Assembly: GCF_005063415.1 (NCBI RefSeq)
Contig: NZ_SUEG01000002.1
Location: 45,317 to 109,316 of the forward strand
Length of the DNA stretch: 64,000 bases
Origin: Mesorhizobium sp.
Lineage (GTDB): Bacteria > Pseudomonadota > Alphaproteobacteria > Rhizobiales > Rhizobiaceae
Direction: 5' to 3'
Positions 43,933 to 52,560 of this stretch are shown in pieces; the stretch's first letter is position 1; every line of letters begins with the position of its first letter. The position numbers were made by a program, and so were the translations under genes. The notes beneath the pieces were generated by a model. The model had not been told where the DNA came from. It made no database searches and was given only the letters and a program-made list of their open reading frames with translations.

Positions 43933-45015
43933 ATGGAACAGCTAGACGGGACCAAAGTCGTGGAGCGTCGCTCAGGACTGGACCTTCCGACCATCATCGA
44001 TCGCGCTGCACAGCGTTTACCGTCTCTCGTCCTGACGCGCACCCCTTTGCGCGTCAGTTTTGCTGGCGGCGGTACTGATCTGCCCGATTTCTACAATCTC
44101 GATTGCGGCGCGGTCTTCAGCGCAGCAGTGGACAAGTACATCTATGTCACCGTTAAGCGTCACAGCGTGATCTTTAATGAACCCATCCGCTTGAACTATT
44201 CACAGACGGAGCAGGTAAACACCATAGGGGAGATCAAGAACAACATCGCTCGCGAATGCCTGCGTTTCCTGGAGATCGAACCGCCAATTTACATCTCGAC
44301 GGTCGGAGACATGCCGGCCTCGACGGGCATGGGGGGGTCGAGCTCGTTCACGGTGGGACTGCTCAACGCCCTGCATGCATTCCGGGGAGAACGTGTCACC
44401 CCTGGCCAACTGGCCGAAGAGGCATGTCACATCGAGATGGACATCCTCAAGGAACCGATTGGCAAGCAGGACCAGTATGCCGCCGCGTTCGGGGGCATGA
44501 ACCTGTTCCGCTTCCAGCCGGGCGGCGCGGTAACGGTCGAGCCACAGCGGGTGCGCAATGGCGCCGTCGAACATCTCTTCAGCAACCTGATGATGTTCTG
44601 GACATCGCATCAGCGACCGGCCAGTTCCGTGCTGACAGAGCAGAAGGCGAAAACGTCAAGCAATCTCGATACGCTTAGGCGGATGCGGGACGATGCCTTC
44701 ATGCTTCAGGAGATCTTTTCGGAGCCCGTCATCGACATAGAACGCTTCGGTGCCGTCCTTCACGCAGGGTGGGAGATGAAGCGGAGTTTGGCGTCCCGCG
44801 TGAGCAACGCGGAGATCAACGGCCACTACGACCTCGCCAGGGATGCAGGTGCGGAAGGCGGCAAGCTGTGTGGCGCCGGCGGCGGCGGATTTCTTATGTT
44901 CGCGGTCAAGCCGGAACGCCGGGAAAGTGTACGGCGCGCACTCTCACACCTAGCCTATGTGCCTATTGGCTATGAAGTCCACGGCTCGCGCCTCTTGCAT
45001 CCGGCGCAAGTCTGA
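43933..45015 (+). CDS. hddA: D-glycero-alpha-D-manno-heptose 7-phosphate kinase (HddA, GHMP family)
   Basis: 360 residues from ATG 43933, with GAGGG upstream. The GHMP motifs are clear: RTPLRVSFAGGGTDLPDFY near the start, the phosphate loop MPASTGMGGSSSFTVGLLNAL, and the C-terminal GGKLCGAGGGGFLMFAV. HddA makes heptose 1,7-bisphosphate in the GDP-D,D-heptose route, feeding the GmhB phosphatase and HddC transferase encoded upstream. Confidence 0.92.
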   Translation: MEQLDGTKVVERRSGLDLPTIIDRAAQRLPSLVLTRTPLRVSFAGGGTDLPDFYNLDCGAVFSAAVDKYIYVTVKRHSVIFNEPIRLNYSQTEQVNTIGEIKNNIARECLRFLEIEPPIYISTVGDMPASTGMGGSSSFTVGLLNALHAFRGERVTPGQLAEEACHIEMDILKEPIGKQDQYAAAFGGMNLFRFQPGGAVTVEPQRVRNGAVEHLFSNLMMFWTSHQRPASSVLTEQKAKTSSNLDTLRRMRDDAFMLQEIFSEPVIDIERFGAVLHAGWEMKRSLASRVSNAEINGHYDLARDAGAEGGKLCGAGGGGFLMFAVKPERRESVRRALSHLAYVPIGYEVHGSRLLHPAQV

Positions 45016-45120
45016 TGCCGTCCCGCGATCGCACAAGCGGACCGCCGGCGCGAGCAACCCTCAGGAGAGATCGTCGGAGATGCGACCCGACGTGACACTC
45101 ATTTGACTAATGGATCTACG

Positions 45121-45654
45121 ATGCTTTTCATAAAGACCGATATTCCCGGCGCCACCCTGGTGGAACTGCAGAAATTCGAAGACGAGCGGGGCTCTTTCGC
45201 ACGCGGCTGGTGTTCGCGGGAGTTTGCCGAGCAGGGGCTTCCGGATCGTGTCGTGCAGATGAATATTTCATACAACAGGCACAAGCACACACTGCGCGGC
45301 TTCCATTACCAGCTGGCTCCCCATGGCGAGGACAAGATGCTTCGCTGCATCCGGGGCAGCCTGTACGACGTGCTGATCGACCTGCGGCCCCAATCGCCCA
45401 CCTATAAGGAGCACCTCACGGTGGAACTTTCAGCGGCGAACCAACGGATGCTGGTCATACCGAAGGGCTGCGCGAACGCCTTTCTCACCATGGAGGACCA
45501 CTCCGAGGCGACATATCTCGTCTCCGAATTCTACACACCGGCTGCCGAGCGCGGTGTTCGCTGGAACGATCCTGCCTTCGCCGTGATGTGGCCGGTGGAT
45601 GCGCCGGCGCAGATTTCTGACAAGGACCGAAGCTGGCCGGATTATGACCGCTAA
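45121..45654 (+). CDS. rfbC: dTDP-4-dehydrorhamnose 3,5-epimerase-like (RfbC family) protein
   Basis: 177 residues from ATG 45121; a TTG 18 bp upstream is possible. It is a cupin with the family signatures DERGSFARGWCSREFAEQG, QMNISYNRHKHTLRGFHYQ (catalytic His), EDKMLRCIRGSLYDVLIDLR and VIPKGCANAFLTMEDHSEATYL. No rfbA, rfbB or rfbD genes are nearby, so it probably acts on the 4-keto intermediate of the GDP-heptose made in this operon rather than on dTDP-glucose derivatives. This is an inference from context. Confidence 0.88.
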   Translation: MLFIKTDIPGATLVELQKFEDERGSFARGWCSREFAEQGLPDRVVQMNISYNRHKHTLRGFHYQLAPHGEDKMLRCIRGSLYDVLIDLRPQSPTYKEHLTVELSAANQRMLVIPKGCANAFLTMEDHSEATYLVSEFYTPAAERGVRWNDPAFAVMWPVDAPAQISDKDRSWPDYDR

Positions 45655-45697
45655 CCTTTCGCCGCCCGACTTTCGGGAGCAGCACAGGGGAACGTAA

Positions 45698-47035
45698 ATG
45701 TTCATTGTCGACAGGGAGTTGGAGAGGCTCCAGGCTCAGGGGCGGCCAATTCGCGTGGGTTTGGTGGGGGCCGGGTTCATGGCCCAAGGCATCGCGCTGC
45801 AGATGCTGCGATATGTGCCAGGCATGGAGCTCGCGGCGATTTCCAACAGGCACGTGGAAAAGGCGCGAGATGCCTATGCCGCTGCAGGCGAAGACGATGT
45901 GACGGAGGCGACCAGCACCAAAGCGCTTGAGGATCTCGTGGCGCGCGGTCGCCGCGCGATCACGGCGGACCCGATGCACATTTGCGAGGCCGACGGCATC
46001 GACGTCATCGTCGAGGCGACAGGCGCGATCGAGTTCGCTGCCCACGTCACAATGCGCGCGATCCGGCACGGCAAGCATGTCGCCCTGATGAATGCCGAGC
46101 TCGACGGCACGATCGGACCGATCCTGAAAGTGTATGCCGACCGGGCAGGAGTGGTCCTCACCAACGTGGAGGGGGATCAGCCCGGTGTAATCATGAACCT
46201 CTACCGTTGGGTCAGGGGCCTGGGCATACGTCCGGTGCTTTGCGGGAACATCAAGGGCCTGCACGATCCCTACCGAAATCCGACGACCCAGGAGGGTTTT
46301 GCCAAGAAGTGGGGGATGAAGGCCCCGATGGTCACCTCCTTCGCGGACGGCACGAAGATCTCGTTCGAGAACGCCATCGTAGCCAACGCCACAGGCATGC
46401 GGGTGGCGAAGCGCGGCATGTACGGGCCTGTGGTCGAGCCTGGTAGCCCGATCCAGGGGGCGGTCGGCTGGTATCCGCTCAATCAGCTCCTCGAGGGGCC
46501 GGGGATAGTTGATTATTGTGTCGGCGCCATGCCCAACCCCGGTATCTTCGTTCTTGGCACCACAGAGGATGCCGTCGAGAAGCACTATCTCTCACTTTAC
46601 AAGATGGGCCCCGGACCGCTCTACTGTTTCTATTGGCCTTATCATCTGTGTCATTTCGAGGTGCCATCCACGGTGGCGAGGGCCGCAATATTCCGCGATG
46701 CTGCGATTGCGCCCCTGGGCGCGCCGACCGTTGATGTGGTGGCCGCCGCCAAGCGGGATCTTAGTGCCGGAGAGATCCTCGATGGCCTTGGACATTACAT
46801 GACCTACGGGCTCTGCGAGAACGCGCGGACGGTGCACGCCGAGCGGCTTGTGCCGATCGGGCTCGCCGAGGGCTGCCGGCTGCTGCACGACGTGAAGCGG
46901 GACGAGGTGCTCGGCTATGACGACATCGAGCTTCCGGTCGGGCGGCTTTGCGACGCACTGCGCCGGGAGCAGGATCTTGCCTTCTTCGGCCGCTCTGTAG
47001 CCTCCCTGCGTCGCGAGGTTTCTGCGACCGCTTAG
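45698..47035 (+). CDS. NAD(P)-dependent oxidoreductase with C-terminal SAF-like domain
   Basis: 445 residues. The N-terminal Rossmann fold reads IRVGLVGAGFMAQGIALQM, followed by VDVIVEATGAIEF-like sequence and a homoserine-dehydrogenase-like catalytic region (GDQPGVIMNLYRWVRGLG, GNIKGLHDPYRNP). The final 90 residues look SAF-like (VVAAAKRDLSAGEILDGLGHYMTYGL). Such proteins recur in surface-sugar operons. The reaction is probably oxidation or reduction of a sugar derivative. A degraded copy of its C-terminus lies at 48046-48290. Confidence 0.85.
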   Translation: MFIVDRELERLQAQGRPIRVGLVGAGFMAQGIALQMLRYVPGMELAAISNRHVEKARDAYAAAGEDDVTEATSTKALEDLVARGRRAITADPMHICEADGIDVIVEATGAIEFAAHVTMRAIRHGKHVALMNAELDGTIGPILKVYADRAGVVLTNVEGDQPGVIMNLYRWVRGLGIRPVLCGNIKGLHDPYRNPTTQEGFAKKWGMKAPMVTSFADGTKISFENAIVANATGMRVAKRGMYGPVVEPGSPIQGAVGWYPLNQLLEGPGIVDYCVGAMPNPGIFVLGTTEDAVEKHYLSLYKMGPGPLYCFYWPYHLCHFEVPSTVARAAIFRDAAIAPLGAPTVDVVAAAKRDLSAGEILDGLGHYMTYGLCENARTVHAERLVPIGLAEGCRLLHDVKRDEVLGYDDIELPVGRLCDALRREQDLAFFGRSVASLRREVSATA

Positions 47036-47081
47036 TTAGCAGGACTCCAGTTGTTCCGCCGACCGAACCCCGAGAGTTGAG

Positions 47082-47870
47082 ATGGCCGAACCGATGGCGC
47101 GAACGTTATCCGATTTACATTGCCTGACGCATGCTGCCGCGCTTTGCCTCCTCTTTGTGGGTACGACTTTCCTGGCCCTTAACCCGGATTGGATCGACAG
47201 GCCCCTCGCAAAGGCCGTCAACACCGTAGCGAGCAATCAGCCCTTCGCCAGCCGGCTCGCTTTCGGTGCCGTCTACCCAACAACCGAGGGCGCTATAGCT
47301 GTGTCCTTGCTTTGGTATTGCTGGTTCGCCCATGACGGGCCGGAATCGAGGGCAAGGCTGGTGAGCGGCGTCTGCGCAGCTGTCCTCGCGGCGCTCGTAG
47401 CGCATTTCCTGCAGCGCAATCTGCCGACGACGCCAAAGCCGATTTTTGACTCCGCACTTGGGCTTCATATCCCGAATGTTCTGGGCGACGCTGCCGTTCT
47501 GCGCTCAGCGCCGTTCGCCGGCACCCCCGGGTTCCCCAGCGAGCGAGCGGTTCTGTTCGCGGGTCTAGCGATCGCCATTCTTCTCGTTCACTTCGAACTC
47601 GGACTCCTCGCCCTGGCCTGCACCTTGGTGGTAGAGCTTGCGCGAGTCTACTTGGGGCTGCATTACCCGACCAATGCTCTGGGTAGCCTCGCCTTGGCCG
47701 CGACCTTGGCATGGCTAGCACAAACGCGACCGAGCCTTGAACTCGGCGCCCTGGTTCTCCGGTGGGAGCACGGCGCCCCACCAAGCTTCTATCTGTGCAG
47801 CTTTCTGGCCTCATACGCTGTTGTTGCGTTCCAGGACTTGCGCGAACTTGCCAAAGGGCTTCTCCAGTAG
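47082..47870 (+). CDS. PAP2-like integral membrane protein with atypical active site
   Basis: 262 residues with five or six hydrophobic helices and the PAP2 superfamily layout. The three phosphatase motifs are altered: PSGH appears as PSER (GFPSERAVLFAGL), and the last motif reads ARVYLGLHYPTN, keeping Arg and His but with Asn instead of Asp. Members often act on undecaprenyl-pyrophosphate or other lipid phosphates; here catalysis is doubtful. It follows the oxidoreductase by about 45 bp and is probably in the same operon. Confidence 0.72.
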   Translation: MAEPMARTLSDLHCLTHAAALCLLFVGTTFLALNPDWIDRPLAKAVNTVASNQPFASRLAFGAVYPTTEGAIAVSLLWYCWFAHDGPESRARLVSGVCAAVLAALVAHFLQRNLPTTPKPIFDSALGLHIPNVLGDAAVLRSAPFAGTPGFPSERAVLFAGLAIAILLVHFELGLLALACTLVVELARVYLGLHYPTNALGSLALAATLAWLAQTRPSLELGALVLRWEHGAPPSFYLCSFLASYAVVAFQDLRELAKGLLQ

Positions 47871-48045
47871 GAACTGATGTGAAGCCGGCCAGCGACACGA
47901 TGGTCTCGAATTTATCGTGCGTGCATCGCCGGGCTGGAAGCGTCATCTTGGCCAAACAACAACAACCATGCTGAGGGGTGTTCGCAACAGCGGCGAATTA
48001 CCTCAATGCAAAGGGATCAAAACATAAGCATCCGGCAAGCTGTAG

Positions 48046-48290
48046 AAGGCCCCTCTACGGCTTCCACTGGCCCTATCACCTCTGCCATTTTGAGGTACCC
48101 AAATACATTGCGCGCGCCGCGCTGTTCAACAAGCCCGATCTCTCCGCTCGGCGAACCCAGGTCAATTTCGTTGCAACCGCCAAGGCCGATTCGAACTGCC
48201 CGCCCTTCCTGCGTTCAGCTCCGCAACGACAGGATTACCACTTCTTCGGCTCCGCAGTAGCCGGCACAGCCCACGGACGAGGCATCGGCG
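48046..48290 (+). pseudogene. Degraded partial copy of the SAF-type oxidoreductase gene
   Basis: It encodes PLYGFHWPYHLCHFEVPKYIARAALF, matching PLYCFYWPYHLCHFEVPSTVARAAIF of the gene at 45698, and later QRQDYHFFGSAVA, matching the extreme C-terminus (REQDLAFFGRSVA). The segment between is shortened. It is a decayed C-terminal duplicate or the relic of a second paralogue. Confidence 0.82.
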
Positions 48291-48408
48291 TATCGGCGTA
48301 GGGACTCGTGAGCCGGCGCTCGCAGCGGAGCGGCTACTTCCTATGCAGTAGGGCGAAGACGTTGGCCCAGCCCAACGCGACCCTCCCGCGGCATCTGTTA
48401 CGAACGCC

Positions 48409-48474
48409 GAGCGATGGGGATTACCTCCTTTTGCGGGAGCGCCTGCCACAATGGCGCTCTGGTCGCGTGAGGGA
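48409..48474. repeat. Direct repeat copy A flanking the fkbM gene
   Basis: The core GGGGATTACCTCCTTTTGC and the following 35 bases recur at 49647-49702 in the same orientation with scattered mismatches; weaker similarity extends about 100 bp upstream in both copies. It is probably the end of an unidentified mobile element. Confidence 0.65.
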
Positions 48475-48615
48475 ATTGATGTAAAATTCACAGGGGGATA
48501 GCCGCTCCGCGTTAGGCCAGACTGAACCTATCTGGCGCTCTGGTCCATTTTGGACACGGTGAGGACGGCGCAGTCAAGCGGAACAGCTACTATAAATAAG
48601 CCAAAGGCACTATTG

Positions 48616-49314
48616 ATGTACAATCCAGATTGGCTCCGGTATTGTAAGCGCGTTGTAAGAGCGGCCTTAGGATTCGATCATCTTCTCCGGCCCGAATGCT
48701 CTGTTCCTACACAAAAACTCGGCTCCGTATATGGAGGTTGGGTGGTAGCGGTCGAGCCTCTTCTAGGTACTCCCGCCCCTATTGTTCTTTCATTTGGCTT
48801 AGGGGACGACATTTCATTTGATCAGGAAATCAGCAAAGTATTCGGTGCAAAGGTCTTTGGGTTTGATCCGACTCCGGCCAGTCTTGACTGGATTGCCGCT
48901 CAGGAATTACCCCCGACTGTGCGGATCTACCCCTTGGGAATATCTAATTTCGACGGGGAGCAGACGTTTTCTGTATCCGAAGATGATACACGCAGCAATT
49001 TTTCCACGAAGATGGTTACAGGCAAGAGCATTGTCTGCAACGTGAGGCGTTACTCTACTATCCTTGATATGCTCGGACTGGCAACTATAGATGTGCTGAA
49101 ACTCGACGTTGAGGGGGCAGAGCACGACGTTCTTCCAGAGGTGCTTGGATCTGATGTTTTACCGAGACAGATTCTCGTCGAGTTTCACCACTGGTGGCAC
49201 CGCACTCCGGTGGAGCAAACCTACCGAACAGTGGAAGCGATAAAGAGCCAGGGTTACACCCTGTTCCATGTTTCTCCTGCGGGCCACGAATTGTCATTTT
49301 TGCTGACGCGATAA
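48616..49314 (+). CDS. FkbM-family SAM-dependent methyltransferase
   Basis: 232 residues from ATG 48616; a TTG 66 bp earlier is open. FkbM features include VLSFGLGDDISFDQEISKVFGAKVFGFDPTP (SAM-binding start), VRIYPLGISNFDGE, and TIDVLKLDVEGAEHDVLPEV, then LVEFHH. It probably O-methylates a sugar of the polysaccharide. Base composition is visibly more AT-rich than the heptose genes, and direct repeats lie on both sides, so it was likely acquired separately. Confidence 0.88.
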   Translation: MYNPDWLRYCKRVVRAALGFDHLLRPECSVPTQKLGSVYGGWVVAVEPLLGTPAPIVLSFGLGDDISFDQEISKVFGAKVFGFDPTPASLDWIAAQELPPTVRIYPLGISNFDGEQTFSVSEDDTRSNFSTKMVTGKSIVCNVRRYSTILDMLGLATIDVLKLDVEGAEHDVLPEVLGSDVLPRQILVEFHHWWHRTPVEQTYRTVEAIKSQGYTLFHVSPAGHELSFLLTR

Positions 49315-49796
49315 CAAGCCTTTCGAGAACTTTCGACAAGCCGCCGTCGGTGGGGGGGATCGTCGGCAACAACCTGACGCCACGCTTGCCAGGTGACCCG
49401 AGATGCAGGCCGGACACGAACCGTTTCTCAGCAGGCATCGCCCGCGCCGGACTGGTCAGCCGACCCACATGTTCGGCATTGCCGACGGCAGCATGGCCGG
49501 CAAGCAGCTCGCGGAGAAGCAGTGGCGCAAGCGCTTGTGAACTGACGGTTCGCGGCAGGGCGGCTACGTCCATGCCATAGGAGCATAGGCTGAAGAGGCC
49601 AGCCAAGCAGAAAGGGGACGCACGGGAAGTAGCTGTGACGGGCATTGAGCGGTGGGGATTACCTCCTTTTGCTGGCGTGCCTCCCACAATGACACTCTGG
49701 TCGAACAAGGCGCTTTCGCCCTTCATTAGAGGAGTGTGGGGGCAGATCGTCGGTCGACGGCGCCACCACAGCCCTCAAACGATTGGATGGGACCCG
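49315..49796. other. Region without a gene, containing repeat copy B
   Basis: 480 bp between the methyltransferase and the gmd-like gene. Frames in it are short or antisense and unlike known proteins. It contains the second copy of the direct repeat and the likely promoter of the following gene. Confidence 0.45.
49647..49702. repeat. Direct repeat copy B flanking the fkbM gene
   Basis: Same orientation as 48409-48474; shared core GGGGATTACCTCCTTTTGC and a downstream CACAATG-CTCTGGTCG block. Confidence 0.65.
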
Positions 49797-50867
49797 ATGA
49801 CAGATCGCATTGCGCTCATAACTGGTGTGACCGGTCAGGACGGTGCCTACCTTGCCAGACTGCTGCTGGAGAACGGCTATACTGTCCACGGACTGAAACG
49901 CAGATCCTCCTCCTTCAATACCGAACGCATCGACGACATCTACGTCGATCCGCACGAACCAGACGCACGCTTTTTTCTCCACTACGCCGACCTGACCGAT
50001 GCGACCAATCTCATCCGCATCATTCAGGAGACTCGCCCCACCGAAATCTACAACCTGGCGGCCCAAAGCCATGTCCAGGTAAGCTTCGAGACGCCTGAAT
50101 ATACCGGCAACGCCGATGCCCTTGGCACACTCAGGCTGCTTGAAGCCATCCGCATCCTGAAGATGGGAGAGCGGGTGCGCTTTTATCAAGCGTCAACCTC
50201 CGAGTTGTTCGGCAAAGTCCAGGAGGTGCCTCAGACGGAGAAGACGCCGTTCTACCCGCGCTCTCCCTATGCGGCGGCCAAACTCTATGCCTATTGGATC
50301 ACGATCAACTACCGTGAAGCGTACGGAATGTTCGCTTCCAATGGCATACTGTTTAATCATGAAGGCCCCACGCGCGGCGAGACGTTTGTGACCCGCAAGA
50401 TCACACGTGCGGTTGCCGGTATCGAGCGAGGCTTCCAGTCCGCCCTCTATCTTGGAAATCTGGATGCGAAACGCGACTGGGGGCATGCTCGCGACTATGT
50501 GGAGGGCATGTGGCGGATTGTTCAGCACGCCGAGCCAGACGACTTCGTCCTCGCCACGGGCGAAACCCACTCGGTTCGAGAGTTCGTAGAGCGTGCCTTT
50601 CGGGCAGTCGGCCGCGTCATCGTCTGGGAAGGTAAGGGGGTGAACGAGATCGGCCGAGATGGCAAGACAGGAGAGATTCTCGTCCGAGTCGACCCACGCC
50701 ATTTCCGTCCGACGGAGGTCGATCTCCTGATGGGAAATCCCGCGAAAGCCCGCTCAATGCTCGGCTGGTCGCCAAAGAGGACGTTCAGCGACCTCGTGGC
50801 GGAAATGGTGGCCGCCGATCTGAAACGTCTGGAGCGAGAGAGCTGGCACAGGGACAGTAGCGTCTAG
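49797..50867 (+). CDS. gmd: GDP-mannose 4,6-dehydratase family protein (Gmd/DmhA-like)
   Basis: 356 residues from ATG 49797. It is an extended [44 protein letters not shown], then [18 protein letters not shown], the catalytic [14 protein letters not shown] with YxxxK ([12 protein letters not shown]), and [16 protein letters not shown] and [10 protein letters not shown]. These features are those of Gmd. No GDP-fucose synthase follows. Because the operon upstream makes activated heptose, the substrate may be GDP-heptose, as for the Yersinia/Campylobacter 6-deoxyheptose enzymes. The family is certain, the substrate inferred. Confidence 0.93.
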   Translation: MTDRIALITGVTGQDGAYLARLLLENGYTVHGLKRRSSSFNTERIDDIYVDPHEPDARFFLHYADLTDATNLIRIIQETRPTEIYNLAAQSHVQVSFETPEYTGNADALGTLRLLEAIRILKMGERVRFYQASTSELFGKVQEVPQTEKTPFYPRSPYAAAKLYAYWITINYREAYGMFASNGILFNHEGPTRGETFVTRKITRAVAGIERGFQSALYLGNLDAKRDWGHARDYVEGMWRIVQHAEPDDFVLATGETHSVREFVERAFRAVGRVIVWEGKGVNEIGRDGKTGEILVRVDPRHFRPTEVDLLMGNPAKARSMLGWSPKRTFSDLVAEMVAADLKRLERESWHRDSSV

Positions 50868-51198
50868 AAAGGGCCACCGGTCATGGACCACCTTATCGGC
50901 TCGACGCAAAACGGATAGTTGTGCTGGCCAGGCGGCATGTCGGCTCGGGTGTAGCGCGGCGACTGAGGGGCAATTTTGCTTTGTGATGCCCTTTGGGTTG
51001 AGGCGCGATCCACTCATTATAGCGAGGCGAACCGAGGGATCGGCAGTGTCCCGGCCCAGTGACTTGACCAAGCTTTGACCAAGGGCCAGGATTGCGCCTA
51101 TCTCAGGCAGAACAGCGATTGTTGGGCAATCCGCACTCAGCTCAACGGCAATGAACACGGCTCGCCACGAGGGCCCCGACGCGGACAAGGACAGGGAA
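50868..51198. other. Intergenic region
   Basis: 331 bp between the gmd-like gene and the antitoxin. I see no recognisable gene, repeat or RNA. Confidence 0.4.
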
Positions 51199-51441
51199 AT
51201 GCCCATCACGGTGAAAGTTGGCGAGGCCAAGACGCATCTCTCGGAACTGCTTTCAAGGGTCGAAGCCGGCGAGGAGGTGATTATTTCGCGCGGCAACGAT
51301 CCCATCGCTAAACTGTCGCGGATTCAACGGCGCAACGATGTCGAGGCCGTGATCGAAGAGATCAGCGCTGCCCGCGCCCGTGCCAAGCCCGTGACGCAGG
51401 ACGAAATTCGGGCTTGGCGCGATGAAGGGCGCCGCGCTTGA
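51199..51441 (+). CDS. Phd/YefM-family antitoxin
   Basis: 80 residues from ATG 51199, with AAGGA upstream. The N-terminal DNA-binding part is typical of Phd/YefM: MPITVKVGEAKTHLSELLSRVEAGEEVIISRGNDPIAKL. The C-terminal tail (residues about 45-80, rich in Ala and Arg) would wrap the toxin. It is the first gene of a toxin-antitoxin pair, ends just before the PIN-domain gene and probably represses its own promoter. Confidence 0.9.
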   Translation: MPITVKVGEAKTHLSELLSRVEAGEEVIISRGNDPIAKLSRIQRRNDVEAVIEEISAARARAKPVTQDEIRAWRDEGRRA

Positions 51442-51457
51442 TGGCGATCATCGTCTG

Positions 51458-51874
51458 ATGCCTTTCGTTGTCGACCTTTCCATGGCGGCTGCCTGGATTC
51501 TTCCTGATGAAGACAGCGAGGCGGCGGCCGCCCTGATGCGAGGATTGCCGGGAACAACGGCGCCTGTCCCTTCCCTGTTCTGGCACGAGGCCCGTAACGT
51601 CGTACTGATGGCCGAGCGGCGTGGCCGCACCGCGGCGGGCGAAGCTGCCACCACCATGGCACGGCTGCGCCGATTGCCGCTGGAGGACGCCGGCGGCGGG
51701 TCGGACGGCGCAGTGCTGACGCTAGCTTCGCACGGGCTTAGCGCCTATGACGCCACCTATCTTGCGCTGGCAATCGAAACCGAGTTGCCGCTGGCCACCC
51801 TCGATCGCAAGCTCGCACTTGCCGCGCGCCGCCAGGGAATCCGAATTCTCGGGCCGCTCGCGAATGGAAACTGA
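51458..51874 (+). CDS. VapC-type PIN-domain toxin (putative ribonuclease)
   Basis: 138 residues from ATG 51458; an in-frame ATG at 51422 would overlap the antitoxin end. The acidic PIN residues are visible: FVVDLSM (Asp), FWHEARN (Glu), LSAYDATYLALAI (Asp) and LATLDRKL (Asp). VapC toxins cut tRNA or rRNA and are held in check by the antitoxin encoded just upstream. The pairing of Phd-type antitoxin with PIN toxin is common. Confidence 0.88.
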   Translation: MPFVVDLSMAAAWILPDEDSEAAAALMRGLPGTTAPVPSLFWHEARNVVLMAERRGRTAAGEAATTMARLRRLPLEDAGGGSDGAVLTLASHGLSAYDATYLALAIETELPLATLDRKLALAARRQGIRILGPLANGN

Positions 51875-52200
51875 CCTCTTCGCTCGACCACCTGCCTATG
51901 TTGTTCGACGTGCCGAAGCCTTCGACGCTCTCGATTCCGGGCTGCCCTTGGACCGCCGCGATTTTCTCGCCGAACTTTGACCGACAACGACCTGGCGCCA
52001 TCTGGCCAGGAAGGCATTTTGTGCCCAGAGGTGCTTGACCCCAGTCGGCCCGGCAACACGGAAAAATCCTGTTTGCGCAAAAAAACGGGCACAAGAGGCC
52101 CTGGCATTCGATAACGCGCCGATATGCGGAAGGGTGGCTGCAATGCTGGGGGGCCAGATGCTCCTGGCATGCCGCCCAGGTCGCCGGAGGACCGATAGCC
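51875..52200. other. Intergenic region
   Basis: 326 bp without a recognisable gene. GGAGG near its end serves the TTG start at 52201. Confidence 0.4.
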
Positions 52201-52551
52201 TTGACGCAGAAGGGGATCACTCTGAAAGAGGTGGCCGCCGCGGCAAACGTATCGCGGGCGACGGCTGCGCGGGCGCTCAACAGTTATGGTTACGTCGGCG
52301 ACGAAACCGCGCTTCGCGCGGTCGAGGCAGCCGACAGGTTGGGCTATCGGGCCAAACGCGTCGCGCAGGCGCTGCGCAGCGGGCAATTGCCTCTCGTCGG
52401 CTTAACTGCCCCATATCGGCGAAAGACTTTGGGAAGAGTTAACGCCGCCGGTGCCTACGACTGCGACAGCTTGCCGATTGCTAGGTCGCGTTGGCAAAAA
52501 ATTGGCGACCAGGATCCGGCAAGGTATGGACGGTATATTACGCGACCCTAA
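52201..52551 (+). pseudogene. LacI-family regulator remnant (DNA-binding domain only)
   Basis: Starts at TTG with GGAGG upstream. The first 65 residues are a full LacI HTH and hinge: GITLKEVAAAANVSRATAARAL, LRAVEAADRLGYRAKRVAQALRSG, then LPLVG, the first strand of the effector domain. After that the sequence is unrelated, and a stop follows at residue 117. The effector domain (about 270 residues) is missing, so it is a 3'-truncated gene. Confidence 0.78.
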
Positions 52552-52560
52552 TTCAACACT

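Noticed and set aside
45485-46585. Minus-strand open frame of 366 codons
   Set aside because: Antisense to the SAF-type oxidoreductase; composition typical of a shadow frame in GC-rich DNA.
49085-49634. Minus-strand frame across the fkbM end
   Set aside because: It is antisense to the methyltransferase and runs through the direct repeat; similarity to the frame at 48162-48491 comes only from the repeated DNA.
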